Positions 6,750-16,040 of a DNA stretch of 64,000 nt are shown in pieces. Both the position numbers and the translations under genes were made by a program. A model generated the notes under the pieces. That model saw only the letters and a program-made list of their open reading frames with translations, was not told the DNA's origin and did not search any database. The number at the start of each line of letters is the position of its first letter. Within the stretch, counting starts at the first letter, position 1. Origin of the DNA: Propionibacteriaceae bacterium (GTDB lineage Bacteria; Actinomycetota; Actinomycetes; Propionibacteriales; Propionibacteriaceae); assembly GCA_031261455.1 (NCBI GenBank), contig JAISJP010000007.1:248001-312000 (forward strand), given 5' to 3'.

Positions 6750-9464
6750 CTACGGTTTGATGTAGTAGGCGATGTCTTCATACAAATAGATGTCGGACAG
6801 ATTCGCTTTCACATTTTCCATTTCATCTGGATCAGCAGTGAAGAAGTGCACGCCGGTTCGCACGTTGTAGAAACGATAGAACGGAACCGCTCCTTCGGTT
6901 GCCCCACCCCACGCGGTGTATGACGGACCTTCATAGGTATAGACATTGGACCAATTTGCCTTAATGTAATCTCGCTCGTCCGTGTCGGCAGTGTAGAAGT
7001 GAACTCCCATGCTCGGCATGTAGAAGCGGTAGATGACCGCCTGTCCGGCACCTGGACCACCCGAGGCCACGCCACAAATCACAAACCCGGCAGTGCCTTC
7101 CAGTCTGAATTGTTTGTATTTGGACAGGATTCTCTGCTTTTCGTCCTCATCCGCAGTATAAAAGTGGGCACCAGTCTGGGAATTGTAGAAACGATACAAT
7201 GAACCGGGGTTGCTGCCGGACAACGCCAGAGACAGCACTCCCCCTGCAAATTCCTGTGTCCAAGAGCACGTGCCCGCACTGGCATCATCGACCACGGCAC
7301 CAAGGGCGGTACGCAGCGACGCATCGGAGCGATACTTGTCCCACAACTCCCCGGTGACCGCGTGCCCTTTGTACCTGGCGCTCCACAGCACAACTCCGCG
7401 GTCAAAAGACTGAATGCGGGTGCCATTCACCGGCCCATCGGCCTCTGGACCAATCGGGAAGCCAAGCTCGCGGGCGTCAAAGTTGGAGTTCAGCACATAC
7501 CAGAGGTAGTACGATCCGACGGTCCCGTCCACCGACCCTAACGAGATACCACCAACCACGGTGGTCGGAGTGGGACTGGTCAAGTCATACCGGTAGAGAT
7601 TGTATTGCACCATGATCTGAATCAGACGATCAGCGTAGTCGGGGGCCGTGGCGTAACCTGCCGCGTGAATGGCTCTGGCAAACGCGTCCGCGCTAGTGGT
7701 CTCGAACGCAGCCGCATAGCGGGAGCTATCTTTCAAGAAAAACCCGTGGTCCATCACCGAAGCGCTCAGCGAATCATAGGCCCGGAAGTTAGAGTTCTGC
7801 ACCACATACTGTCCGTCCAAGTACTCACCAGAGTCTTTGTTGTAGCACCCGGATTGCAGCGGGCTGGCTTCGGTCTTGCACTTGATGCCAAACAGCGACT
7901 GACCCCAGCGAGCCAAGTCAGACTTGCCCCAGCCGGACTCCAAGATGGCTTGCGCCAAGGTGACGGACGTCGGTACGCCGTACACGAGTTCGGACTGCTG
8001 CGCGACGCCAACCAGAGACTGAATGAACTTGCTCATATCGCTCGAGCCTGGCTTCTCTACGGTCATCGCAGGTGCCAGTTGTGTGGTGGATGCAACACCC
8101 ACTGAGTGTGCGGAGATGACCCGAGTGAGCGTGCCACCGCTGAACGTCACTTGGTTGGCACGCTCGTCGTTGACTGGAAACCCCAGGGCGCCAGTGGGAC
8201 CACCCTGAGCCAGATATGACTCCAGAATGTCCGTTGTGACAACGTGCGCTCCGGTTGCAGGGGACCAGAAGATTGCACCAAAGGCGAACTGAGTCCAGCG
8301 GCCATTCCCGATGGGTTGTTCGGCACGATACACCGGCCCGAGTCCGGAGTCTGCTCCACCCACCTCTTGCCACTTGGCCTTTAGTGGACTTGGAGTGGCT
8401 GACGAAATGATCTCAGCCACGCGACTGCGCAACTGAGTGAATTTGGAGTACAGGTCTGCTCCGGGGCATGCGGTGTAGTGAACATCACGATGGCCAAATA
8501 TCGCGGGAAGCGAGCTCACTGGCTTGTCAAAGTCTGCGATAACGTCAGGGTCTGTAATCCACAGCGGGATGGTAGCCAGCGGGTCGATGTAGAAGTTGCC
8601 GAGCTTCCATGCCAGCACTTGCGCAATCGCCTCAAGCCCGGCCGCAGTGATGCCTACGGTCTCGGTGTTGCCCATGTATGAGACGCCAAATGTGTCCACA
8701 TTGAACTCTGCAGTGTGCGCACCGTGGACCGGCAGGTCGATACCGCCGGCGTGGCCTTCGTAGATGGTGCCAAAGCGGTCAACTAGGAAGTTGTAGCCGA
8801 TGTCGCCCCAGCCCAGCGAGATGTGGTAAGCCTGTGTGCCTTGTATGACGCTCTTCGACTCAGCCTCGCTGTAGGCATTGCCTCCCGCAGTGTGATGGAC
8901 GGCTGCGGCCCGGATGGTGGGATTGACTCGGTTGTAGTCTCCGTTGGGGTTCCGTGCCGCACCCCAGGCGCTGCGCGTGACGATGTTTGGTTGGTCTAGG
9001 AACGACGTGTAACCGGCTGCCTGAATAGGTGCCCCAGGCAAGACTGGCGTATTCGACGTGTCCGAGACTTCGGGTGAGATGAGCGTCAACCGCAGTCCGT
9101 TGACATCGCCCGAGGCCGCAACCTCAACGGCGTCCGAAAGACCAAACCAAGTGGCGTCGGTGCTGGTACGTCCGTCTTCAAGCTCAAACTCTCCGTCGGG
9201 GCCGAAGTCGCGCCAATCGCCCCACTCTCCACCAGTGTTTGCGCGAACCAACAGTTGGGCGTCTTCAGACAGGGAATGCCACGAAAGAGCAAGCATCCGA
9301 AAAGTGGCGTCAAGATGAAAGTCGTGAGGGTCCTCGACATCAAAGCTAACCACACCTGAAGGTGGAGCCACGGGAGCGGGATCGTCGGCTTGGGCTGTAG
9401 CAGCGCTGGGCGCAAAAAGCGCCAGCGCCAGCATGAGCATTACGAAACGGCGGAGAATTCGCAT
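6750..9464 (-). CDS. Secreted bifunctional autolysin: PGRP amidase, LGFP repeats, glucosaminidase, DUF5648 repeats
   Basis: About 904 residues. Signal peptide at 1-25 (RRFVMLMLALALFAPSAATAQA). A PGRP/T7-lysozyme amidase domain at about 155-340 has the zinc-ligand region AAAVHHTAGG and FGHRDVHYTACPGADLY, so it should cleave the MurNAc-Ala bond. LGFP-type wall-binding repeats follow at about 365-450 and again after 650. A glucosaminidase-like domain at about 475-630 contains AILESGWGKSDLA and SLFGIKC. The C-terminus has three DUF5648 units (YRFYN..TGAHFYTAD type). Combining amidase and glucosaminidase recalls staphylococcal Atl. ATG start with CAGGTG in front; a GTG three codons upstream (9473) is possible. 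A TATACT box at 9503-9508 is a candidate promoter. It separates glnE from glnA2. Confidence 0.88.
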   Translation of the reverse strand: MRILRRFVMLMLALALFAPSAATAQADDPAPVAPPSGVVSFDVEDPHDFHLDATFRMLALSWHSLSEDAQLLVRANTGGEWGDWRDFGPDGEFELEDGRTSTDATWFGLSDAVEVAASGDVNGLRLTLISPEVSDTSNTPVLPGAPIQAAGYTSFLDQPNIVTRSAWGAARNPNGDYNRVNPTIRAAAVHHTAGGNAYSEAESKSVIQGTQAYHISLGWGDIGYNFLVDRFGTIYEGHAGGIDLPVHGAHTAEFNVDTFGVSYMGNTETVGITAAGLEAIAQVLAWKLGNFYIDPLATIPLWITDPDVIADFDKPVSSLPAIFGHRDVHYTACPGADLYSKFTQLRSRVAEIISSATPSPLKAKWQEVGGADSGLGPVYRAEQPIGNGRWTQFAFGAIFWSPATGAHVVTTDILESYLAQGGPTGALGFPVNDERANQVTFSGGTLTRVISAHSVGVASTTQLAPAMTVEKPGSSDMSKFIQSLVGVAQQSELVYGVPTSVTLAQAILESGWGKSDLARWGQSLFGIKCKTEASPLQSGCYNKDSGEYLDGQYVVQNSNFRAYDSLSASVMDHGFFLKDSSRYAAAFETTSADAFARAIHAAGYATAPDYADRLIQIMVQYNLYRYDLTSPTPTTVVGGISLGSVDGTVGSYYLWYVLNSNFDARELGFPIGPEADGPVNGTRIQSFDRGVVLWSARYKGHAVTGELWDKYRSDASLRTALGAVVDDASAGTCSWTQEFAGGVLSLALSGSNPGSLYRFYNSQTGAHFYTADEDEKQRILSKYKQFRLEGTAGFVICGVASGGPGAGQAVIYRFYMPSMGVHFYTADTDERDYIKANWSNVYTYEGPSYTAWGGATEGAVPFYRFYNVRTGVHFFTADPDEMENVKANLSDIYLYEDIAYYIKP

Positions 9465-9525
9465 TCGGGGCACCTGAACCTACTCGGGAAGAAATGTACC
9501 TTTCAGTATACCCGAACTGACCCTC

Positions 9526-10860
9526 CTAGAGTCGGGCGAGATTCTGCTGCAACTCCCACGTGGTGACCTGTTGCCGGTACGCCTCGTACTCGGCACGCTT
9601 GTTGCGCAGGAAGAAGTCAAAGACGTGCTCACCGAGCGTTTCAGCCACCAACTCGGACTCTTCCATTACGTTGATGGCAGAATCCAGCGAGCGCGGCAGT
9701 TGGGCAATACCCAGTGCCTTGCGCTCCCGGTCGCTCAACTCCCAGACGTTGTCTTCCGCCTCGGGAGGCAACTCCAAGCCACGCTCGATGCCATCCAGCC
9801 CAGCGTTCAGGAACAAAGCGTAGGCAAGATATGGATTGGCCGCAGAGTCGATGGCGCGGTACTCGATGCGGGCACTCGATGGTTTATTCGGCTTCCACAA
9901 CGGCACCCGCACCAACGCAGAGCGGTTATTGCGCCCCCAGCAGACGTAGGTGGGGGCCTCGCCTCCGCCAGCAAGACGCTTATAGGAGTTGACCCACTGG
10001 TTGGTGACGGCAGTGATCTCACCGGCGTGAGCCAGTAGCCCGGCAGTGAACGCCCGTCCCATGGCCGACAGCCGCGTCTCGTCAGCAGCATCAAAGAAGA
10101 CGTTAGTGTCGCCCTCGAAGAGACTCATGTGAGTGTGCATGCCGCTGCCCGGAAACTCCGTGAACGGCTTGGGCATGAACGACGCATGGATGTCTTGCCC
10201 AGTGGCAACCTCTTTGAGCACCACCCGGAACGTCATCACGTTGTCTGCCATGGACAGCGCATCGGCGTAGCGCAGGTCAATCTCGTGCTGCCCTGGCCCG
10301 CCCTCGTGATGCGAAAACTCCACCGAGATGCCCATCTGTTCCAGCATGGTGATCGCGTCGCGACGGAAGTTGGTGCCCTCGTCGAGCGTGGTGTGGTCAA
10401 AGTAACCGCCGTAGTCCAGCGGGATTGGCGGCACGCCGGGCACAATGGGGCGACGGAACAGGAAAAACTCAATCTCCGGGTGGATGTAGAACGAGAATCC
10501 GGCGTCCGCAGCCTTCTTCATCGCCCGCTTCAGCACGTTGCGCGGGTCGGCGTTGGCGGCGCTGCCGTCCGGCAACTGGATGTCACAGAACATGCGTGCC
10601 GTCGTCGCCTCAGTGCGCCACGGCAGCAACTGGAACGTGGACGGGTCCGGGTGCGCGACCATGTCGGCTTCGTAGACGCGGGCATAGCCCTCGATCGCGG
10701 AGCCGTCGAACCCGACACCCTCGGCGAACGCGCCCTCCAACTCGGCAGGGGCGATGGCAACGGACTTCAGCGATCCCAGCACATCGGCGAACCACAGTCG
10801 CACAAACTTGACGTTGCGTTCCTCGACTGCGCGCAGCACAAACTCGGTTTGTCGATCCAT
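9526..10860 (-). CDS. glnA2: Glutamine synthetase family protein, GlnA2 type
   Basis: 444 residues, full length for GlnA2. The N-terminus (FVLRAVEERNVKFVRLWFADVLG, conserved APAELEGAF and GFDGSAIEGYARV), the metal-site region HPEIEFFLF, the glutamate-binding NQWVNSYKRL loop and ATP/substrate residues around RNNRSALVRVP are all present. The C-terminus (LGEHVFDFFLRNKRAEYEAYR) closely follows mycobacterial GlnA2. Such paralogues are not always strong glutamine synthetases; some act on other amines, so the substrate is inferred. Its place near glnE and the glnA1 tail is classical. Divergent from the DUF2510 gene; the ATG at 10860 is the only sensible start. Confidence 0.95.
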   Translation of the reverse strand: MDRQTEFVLRAVEERNVKFVRLWFADVLGSLKSVAIAPAELEGAFAEGVGFDGSAIEGYARVYEADMVAHPDPSTFQLLPWRTEATTARMFCDIQLPDGSAANADPRNVLKRAMKKAADAGFSFYIHPEIEFFLFRRPIVPGVPPIPLDYGGYFDHTTLDEGTNFRRDAITMLEQMGISVEFSHHEGGPGQHEIDLRYADALSMADNVMTFRVVLKEVATGQDIHASFMPKPFTEFPGSGMHTHMSLFEGDTNVFFDAADETRLSAMGRAFTAGLLAHAGEITAVTNQWVNSYKRLAGGGEAPTYVCWGRNNRSALVRVPLWKPNKPSSARIEYRAIDSAANPYLAYALFLNAGLDGIERGLELPPEAEDNVWELSDRERKALGIAQLPRSLDSAINVMEESELVAETLGEHVFDFFLRNKRAEYEAYRQQVTTWELQQNLARL

Positions 10861-11017
10861 AACTACTAGTCTGCCAGCATCACGGGGGCGGATGCGCGCC
10901 GCAACTCAACTTGCCACAAGGTTGTAACACGTGCCGCCACGCCGAGGAGGGCGAGCGAGCGATTCACACAGGGTCTGCACAGTCCAAGGCCACCCATGAA
11001 CCGCTAGAATCTCATCT

Positions 11018-11920
11018 ATGGCGTTGAAAGGGTGGTACCCGGATCCGGGTGGCAAGAACGGGCACTTCCGCTACTGGGACGGTGCCGCATGGTCGGCCGT
11101 CACCTCAACCAACCCCGCCGCGCCTCCCCCCTCGGTTCAAGAGGAGAAACGCCCTGCTGACAAGCATGAACGCGGGTGGCTAATCGCTCTGCTGATCCTG
11201 CTGGTAGTCACCGCACTCGCGATGGTCGTTATCTTCTCGGGGGCTTTGGCCCCTGCCCGCGGGACCGCAACTGAGGACTCCAACTCGTCTCGTCCCACCG
11301 TCAGTGGATGGGATGAGACGTCCACGCCCACCCCGTCGACTCCCCCACCGCCCACCAAGGGCGGAGGTGAACTGGTCACCTGCCCCTACACGGCGCATAG
11401 GCAGACCACCCGGCAGCCAAACGGACAGTTGAGAGCCGATACGTTGACCGTGGATCGCATCTCCGGTTGGAAAGACGAGACTCTGTGGCTGGAGTTCACC
11501 TACGACCTTCATACCCAGTACAAGACCATCTACACCGCAAATGGTGGGCACTCTTGGATGAGCAATATCGCGGTTGGACTGATGCACAATGACGACGGCT
11601 TTGTGGAAATCTACAACAGCGCAGAACAGGCCATGCAGTGTTTCGCCTCGTCCGAGTACTACGACCACTTCACCAACCGGGTGGACCTTATCAGCGAACA
11701 GATCTACATCAGCGGGCACGCCGCGTGGCGGATCCGCGCCGAAATCCACGTTGCCAGCCCGTACTTTCCGCAGGTTGACGGTGACGTGACCGACATTATT
11801 GTTGTCGATCTTGGCCCTGACAAGGACTATCTCGGGTTCTTCATGAGTTGCTACACCATTGGAGATGACGAGATCGCGGCACTCGTGGATCAAGCCATAA
11901 CTACGCTGCGCGTCGAGTAG
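11018..11920 (+). CDS. DUF2510 membrane-anchored protein
   Basis: 300 residues. DUF2510 at 1-30 (GWYPDPGGKNGHFRYWDGAAW) is a small Trp-rich cytosolic motif common at the N-terminus of actinobacterial membrane proteins. A charged stretch leads to one transmembrane helix at about 54-76 (LIALLILLVVTALAMVVIF). Then comes a Ser/Thr/Pro-rich spacer (about 85-115) and an extracytoplasmic domain of about 180 residues with four cysteines that I do not recognise. Leaderless start: TAGAAT (11005-11010) is 7 nt before the ATG. Monocistronic between glnA2 (divergent) and map. No function can be assigned. Confidence 0.75.
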   Translation: MALKGWYPDPGGKNGHFRYWDGAAWSAVTSTNPAAPPPSVQEEKRPADKHERGWLIALLILLVVTALAMVVIFSGALAPARGTATEDSNSSRPTVSGWDETSTPTPSTPPPPTKGGGELVTCPYTAHRQTTRQPNGQLRADTLTVDRISGWKDETLWLEFTYDLHTQYKTIYTANGGHSWMSNIAVGLMHNDDGFVEIYNSAEQAMQCFASSEYYDHFTNRVDLISEQIYISGHAAWRIRAEIHVASPYFPQVDGDVTDIIVVDLGPDKDYLGFFMSCYTIGDDEIAALVDQAITTLRVE

Positions 11921-12005
11921 CGGCCTAATCGAACTTGCAGGCAAGCACGCGCGTGGCGACCCAGAGCGACAACCGTAGCAAGCAAGCGCGTAGACTTGCA
12001 GGCCT

Positions 12006-12860
12006 ATGAGTGTTGTACGTCCTTTTCCAGTTTCGCCGCTGCGCACCGTGCCTGCGTCCATCCCCCGCCCCCCTTACGTCGGAAAGATGGAGCGTGAAAC
12101 CTACGACGGTGACGACGTGCAGTCGCCCGAGATCATCGCCGCGATGCGTGAGGCAGGACGTGTGGCCGCCGACGCCATGGCCGTTGCCGCAGCCGAGATC
12201 GCTCCGGGAGTGACCACAGATCACCTCGATAAGATCGCGCACGAGTACATGTGCGACCACGGTGCCTACCCGGCTACGCTGCGCTATCGCGGGTTTCCGA
12301 AGAGCATCTGCACGTCCGTCAACGAGATTATCTGCCACGGCATCCCGGACGCCCGGCCACTGGATGACGGCGACATCGTCAAGATCGATGTAACCGCCTA
12401 CCTAAACGGCGTGCACGGCGACACCTGCGCCACCTACTTCTGTGGTGACGTGGACGAGGAGTCCCGCCTGCTCACGCAGCGCACGCAGGAGGCGATGAAT
12501 CGCGGCATCCGCGCCATCAAACCAGGGCGTCCCATCTCAGTGATCGGGCGAGTCATTGAAGCGTACGCCACCCGCTTTGGCTACGGCATTGTGCGCGAAT
12601 ACACCGGCCACGGGGTACACACCGCGTTCCACTCTGGACTGGTGGTGCTGCACTACGACGAGCCTGCGCTGGACACGATCATGCTTCCCGGTATGACGTT
12701 CACCGTGGAACCGATGCTCACGCTGGGCCAGTCAGCCACCGAGCAGTGGAATGACGGTTGGACTGTGGTGACACGAGACAAGTCGCGCTGCGCTCAGTTT
12801 GAGCAGTCGCTCGTTGTCACTGCAGACGGGGCAGAGATTCTCACCGTCGCATCTGATTAG
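12006..12860 (+). CDS. map: Methionine aminopeptidase, type 1 with N-terminal extension
   Basis: 284 residues. Removes the initiator Met from nascent proteins. The first about 40 residues carry a Pro-rich extension ([16 protein letters not shown]) typical of the actinobacterial MetAP1c form. The catalytic core has the expected ligands: D in [11 protein letters not shown] in GDTCATYF, H in [10 protein letters not shown] in TVEPMLTLG and E in [14 protein letters not shown] at 11991-11996 is 9 nt upstream of the ATG. One of two map genes here; the other (55867-56700) lacks the extension. A diverged copy of this gene's last codons lies just downstream at 12904-12933. Confidence 0.95.
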   Translation: MSVVRPFPVSPLRTVPASIPRPPYVGKMERETYDGDDVQSPEIIAAMREAGRVAADAMAVAAAEIAPGVTTDHLDKIAHEYMCDHGAYPATLRYRGFPKSICTSVNEIICHGIPDARPLDDGDIVKIDVTAYLNGVHGDTCATYFCGDVDEESRLLTQRTQEAMNRGIRAIKPGRPISVIGRVIEAYATRFGYGIVREYTGHGVHTAFHSGLVVLHYDEPALDTIMLPGMTFTVEPMLTLGQSATEQWNDGWTVVTRDKSRCAQFEQSLVVTADGAEILTVASD

Positions 12861-12903
12861 GTGCTAGAGCAAGCGGCTCGTCATCGCTGTGCCACGCTAC
12901 GGA

Positions 12904-12933
12904 GAAGAGATTCTCACCGTCTCGTCTGACTAG
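12904..12933 (+). pseudogene. Relic copy of the 3' end of map
   Basis: Thirty bases ending in TAG match the last 30 bases of map (12831-12860) at 26 positions. Read in the same frame they encode EEILTVSSD-stop beside [13 protein letters not shown] of the intact gene. The copies are 73 nt apart, out of frame with each other. The antisense strand forms the last codons of the membrane gene ending at 12914. Confidence 0.6.
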
Positions 12934-13579
12934 GGTTTACGTTAGGGTCCTGCGGCCAGTATCCTGGGACGCTGGGGCCACTTGGACCCCCTAGATCACC
13001 TGGCCAACTTGGACCACCTGGCCCGGGCACGTTCTGCGCCCACGGACTGCGCTTAAATGTCGCCATCACGTCGTATGCCCCACCCAAGATATGTAGCGCT
13101 GCGGCGTAAGAGATGGCGTCAAGATTGAAAACATATGGCAAGCCCACACCCAACGTCCAGTTCGGCGGGTTGAGGAAGATCAGCAGCACTAGTCCCCACG
13201 CGCTCAACCGTCCCACATACGAGTCAGTGCCGCTGGGCAGGGCATATTTGGCGTGAACCAGCATGGACACAGGCTTGGCGATCACCAAGAACGGCAGACC
13301 GGCCTTGATCCACATGAACACCAATATCATCGCAATGGCATCCGAATCAGCCAAAGAGTTGATGTTTGGCAGCCAATCAACGTGAGTGAGCCAGCGCACC
13401 CACCAGTCCATCACGACCATGGAGTTCTCAGAATCAGACATGACAAATTGGGAGAAAGCGAGCAGCATCGCGAAGGCGATGAGACCGCTGAAAAGCGCTC
13501 CGAGGGCCGCACCTCCAAAGATGCCACTAAGAATCGCGCCCACATCTAGGCGGCGTCCATCCCGAATTGGTTCACTCAT
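12914..13579 (-). CDS. Membrane protein of unknown function with Gly/Pro-rich tail
   Basis: 221 residues. Hydrophobic segments at about 13-45 (ILSGIFGGAALGALFSGLIA), 83-105, 125-140 and 150-170 suggest four membrane spans. The tail from about residue 185 is rich in GPxxPG units (GPGGPSWPGDLGGPSGPSVPG), probably disordered and cytosolic. I do not recognise a family. The ATG at 13579 is the first start available. Its C-terminal codons run antisense through the relic of the map 3' end, so the present stop may be recent. Downstream of, and co-directional with, the RNase P RNA gene. Confidence 0.65.
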   Translation of the reverse strand: MSEPIRDGRRLDVGAILSGIFGGAALGALFSGLIAFAMLLAFSQFVMSDSENSMVVMDWWVRWLTHVDWLPNINSLADSDAIAMILVFMWIKAGLPFLVIAKPVSMLVHAKYALPSGTDSYVGRLSAWGLVLLIFLNPPNWTLGVGLPYVFNLDAISYAAALHILGGAYDVMATFKRSPWAQNVPGPGGPSWPGDLGGPSGPSVPGYWPQDPNVNPSQTRR

Positions 13580-13607
13580 GCTAATTCAATTGTCGCATGA
13601 GTGGGGG

Positions 13608-14055
13608 ACGAGTTGGCCTATAAGCCGGGTTCTGTGCCCTTTACGGGGCGGTGATCATCTATCTGCGAACGCCATTGCTGACGTCCTTCTGCCTTGCTCG
13701 GCAGTGCGGCCTACCCGCAAACATCGGGCGGGCAGCCCTAATAGCGTTTGCGCGGGCACCCGGTTAGGGGCGCCCAGTCTTGGCCTTGCTCCTGGTGGGG
13801 TTTACCTAGCTGACACAGTCACCTGCACCACTGGTGGTCTCTTACACGCGCCGTTTCACCCTTACCTGTTGTTACATACGCTCGCACGTATGCCACAGCA
13901 GGCGGTCTACTTTCTGTTGCACTTTCCCGCGGGTCACCCCGGGTGGGCGTTACCCACCACCTTGCCCTGTGGAGCCCGGACTTTCCTCAGACTCTTGTGT
14001 TCGGACAAGCGCTGCCTGCCCCAAGAAGTCCGCGATCACCCGGCCAACTCGTCCA
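13608..14055 (-). ncRNA. rnpB: RNase P RNA, bacterial type A
   Basis: Read on the minus strand, the 5' end GAGTTGGCCGGGTGATCGC is followed by the universally conserved GAGGAAAGTCCGGGCTCC (complement of 13971-13988). The 3' end carries ACAGAACCCGGCTTATAGGCC (complement of 13615-13635), which pairs back with the 5' strand. The length of about 448 nt suits the actinobacterial type A ribozyme that matures tRNA 5' ends. A TAAGAT box at 14063-14068 puts the transcription start near 14055. The ends are accurate to a few bases. Confidence 0.93.
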
Positions 14056-14109
14056 AAGTGTTATCTTACTCGCTCAACCCCTTGCACCCACCACGAGTAG
14101 GCTATTGCC

Positions 14110-15447
14110 ATGACGACAGCACTCAAGACTGACCACTATGAGTTGACGATGGTACAGGCCTCGTGGGCTTCCGGATTGGCGCAGCGCCGCAGCGTCTTCG
14201 AGTTGTTCACTCGCAAACTGCCGGAAGGGCGCCGCTACGGCGTGTGCGTGGGTGCCGGACGTCTGCTCGACGCCCTAGAAGAGTTTCGCTTTGATTCTTC
14301 GACCATAGACTTCCTGACAAGCCACAATGTTGTTGACTCCCCATTGGCCGCTTGGCTGTCCGAGTTCCGCTTCGGCGGCAATATCTGGGGCTACCCTGAT
14401 GGCGAACTCTACTTCCCCGGCTCCCCCCTGCTCATCGTCGAAGGCTCGTTCGCTGAGGCGTGCATCCTTGAGACACTGGCGCTCAGCATCTACAACTACG
14501 ACTCTGCCGTAGCCAGCGCCGCCTCCCGCATGACCCTGATGGCAGGCAACCGCCCCTGCATCGAGATGGGATCCCGTCGCGCCAACGAGTACGCCGCCGT
14601 GGCCGCTGCCCGCGCCGCCTACATCGCCGGATTCGGCTCCACCTCCAACCTTGAGGCCGGGTTCCGCTATGGCGTGCCCACCGCAGGCACCGCCGCGCAC
14701 TCATTCACGCTGCTGCACGACACCGAACGCGACGCCTACGTCAACCAGTTGGCAACACTGGGCGAAAAGACCACCCTGCTGGTGGACACCTACAACATCG
14801 ACGAGGCTATCCGCACCGGAGTGGAGTTGACCGACGGTCGCCTCGGAGCAATCCGCATCGACTCCGGCGACCTGTTCGAGGCTGCTATCCACGCCCGCAC
14901 CCTGCTAGACGAACTCGGAGCCGTCAACACCCGCATCATCGTCACCTCCGACCTTGACGAGTTCCAGATCGCCGCCCTGCGGGCCGCCCCAGTTGATGGC
15001 TACGGCGTGGGCACTTCGCTGGTCACCGGCTCCGGCGCGCCCACCAGTTTCATGGTGTACAAACTGGTCTCCCGCGAAGGTGAAAGCGGCGAGATGGTGT
15101 CCGTCGCCAAGGCATCGTCCGGCAAAGCCACCGTTGGAGGGCGCAAGTTTGCGCTGCGCCGCCTCAACGATAACGGACGCGCCACTGCTGAAGTCATAGG
15201 TGTGGGCGCGATGCCCGAAGGTGACAGCAACGACCGCGAGCTGCTTGTCCCGCTCGTCCTTGATGGCGAGATTGTGGGACGGGAGCCCCTCGCCGCCGCG
15301 CGTGAACGTCACACTGCCGCCCTTGCCGAACTGCCACTGGATGCCCGCAAGATGAGCAAAGGCGACCCGGCAATTGAGACAATCTATCTGGATGAGCAAG
15401 GAAATCCCCCCGCCGGATTCGACACCGGCGCGCCCAAGGAACGCTAG
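14110..15447 (+). CDS. pncB: Nicotinate phosphoribosyltransferase
   Basis: 445 residues. Converts nicotinate and PRPP to nicotinate mononucleotide with ATP. The N-terminal TDHYELTMVQA, the central GSRRANEYAAVAAARAAYIAGF, the loop with the phosphorylatable His (GTAAHSFTLL) and the PRPP-binding IRIDSGDL are typical. Leaderless start: TAGGCT (14098-14103) is 6 nt before the ATG. It is followed 35 bp later by pncA, with a strong AGGAGG site, so the two are a salvage operon turning nicotinamide into NaMN. nadE elsewhere in the window completes the last step; nadD is not here. Confidence 0.95.
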   Translation: MTTALKTDHYELTMVQASWASGLAQRRSVFELFTRKLPEGRRYGVCVGAGRLLDALEEFRFDSSTIDFLTSHNVVDSPLAAWLSEFRFGGNIWGYPDGELYFPGSPLLIVEGSFAEACILETLALSIYNYDSAVASAASRMTLMAGNRPCIEMGSRRANEYAAVAAARAAYIAGFGSTSNLEAGFRYGVPTAGTAAHSFTLLHDTERDAYVNQLATLGEKTTLLVDTYNIDEAIRTGVELTDGRLGAIRIDSGDLFEAAIHARTLLDELGAVNTRIIVTSDLDEFQIAALRAAPVDGYGVGTSLVTGSGAPTSFMVYKLVSREGESGEMVSVAKASSGKATVGGRKFALRRLNDNGRATAEVIGVGAMPEGDSNDRELLVPLVLDGEIVGREPLAAARERHTAALAELPLDARKMSKGDPAIETIYLDEQGNPPAGFDTGAPKER

Positions 15448-15482
15448 AACCCGCTAAACGCAAGGCCACAAGGAGGAGCAAG

Positions 15483-16037
15483 ATGAAACGAGCACTGATC
15501 GTAGTTGACGTGCAGAACGACTTCTGCGAAGGAGGGGCTCTTGGCGTAGACGGCGGTTTGGCCGTCGCCGCAGCAATCGCCGACCTGCTCGCCCTCGACC
15601 ACGGCTATGACCATGTGGTGGCTACTCGTGACCATCACATCGACCCAGGCACCCACTTTGCTGATGAACCTGACTACGCGGACTCGTGGCCGCGACACTG
15701 CGTCGCCGGAACCCCCGGAGCTGAACTGCACCCCGCCCTGCACGACCACGCCTTTGAGGCAGTCTTCGACAAGGGCGAGTACGCTGCCGCCTACTCCGGG
15801 TTTGAGGGGGCCTGCGTCGGTGTCGGCCTAGCTGAATGGCTCAGCGCCCGCGACGTGACGTCCGTTGACGTGGTTGGCATAGCAACCGACTACTGCGTCA
15901 AGGTCACGGCTATCGACGCCGCCAAAGCGGGCTTCGAAACCACGGTACTGCTCGACCTGACCGCTGCCGTCAACCCCGACAACGTGCCCGGAGTGCTCCT
16001 TGAGTTCGCCGAAGCAGGCGTCGGGGTCGAAGAGTAG
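15483..16037 (+). CDS. pncA: Nicotinamidase
   Basis: 184 residues, isochorismatase fold. Hydrolyses nicotinamide to nicotinate. The catalytic triad is D9 (VVDVQNDF), K97 (FDKGEY) and C138 (GIATDYCVK), almost the same numbering as mycobacterial PncA (D8, K96, C138). Metal ligands D50, H52, H58 and H72 are present (ATRDHHIDPGTHF and PRHC). Translated from its own AGGAGG site downstream of pncB. An enzyme with these residues would be expected to activate pyrazinamide, an inference from the family. Ends 3 bp from the convergent zinc-ribbon gene. Confidence 0.96.
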   Translation: MKRALIVVDVQNDFCEGGALGVDGGLAVAAAIADLLALDHGYDHVVATRDHHIDPGTHFADEPDYADSWPRHCVAGTPGAELHPALHDHAFEAVFDKGEYAAAYSGFEGACVGVGLAEWLSARDVTSVDVVGIATDYCVKVTAIDAAKAGFETTVLLDLTAAVNPDNVPGVLLEFAEAGVGVEE

Positions 16038-16040
16038 GCC

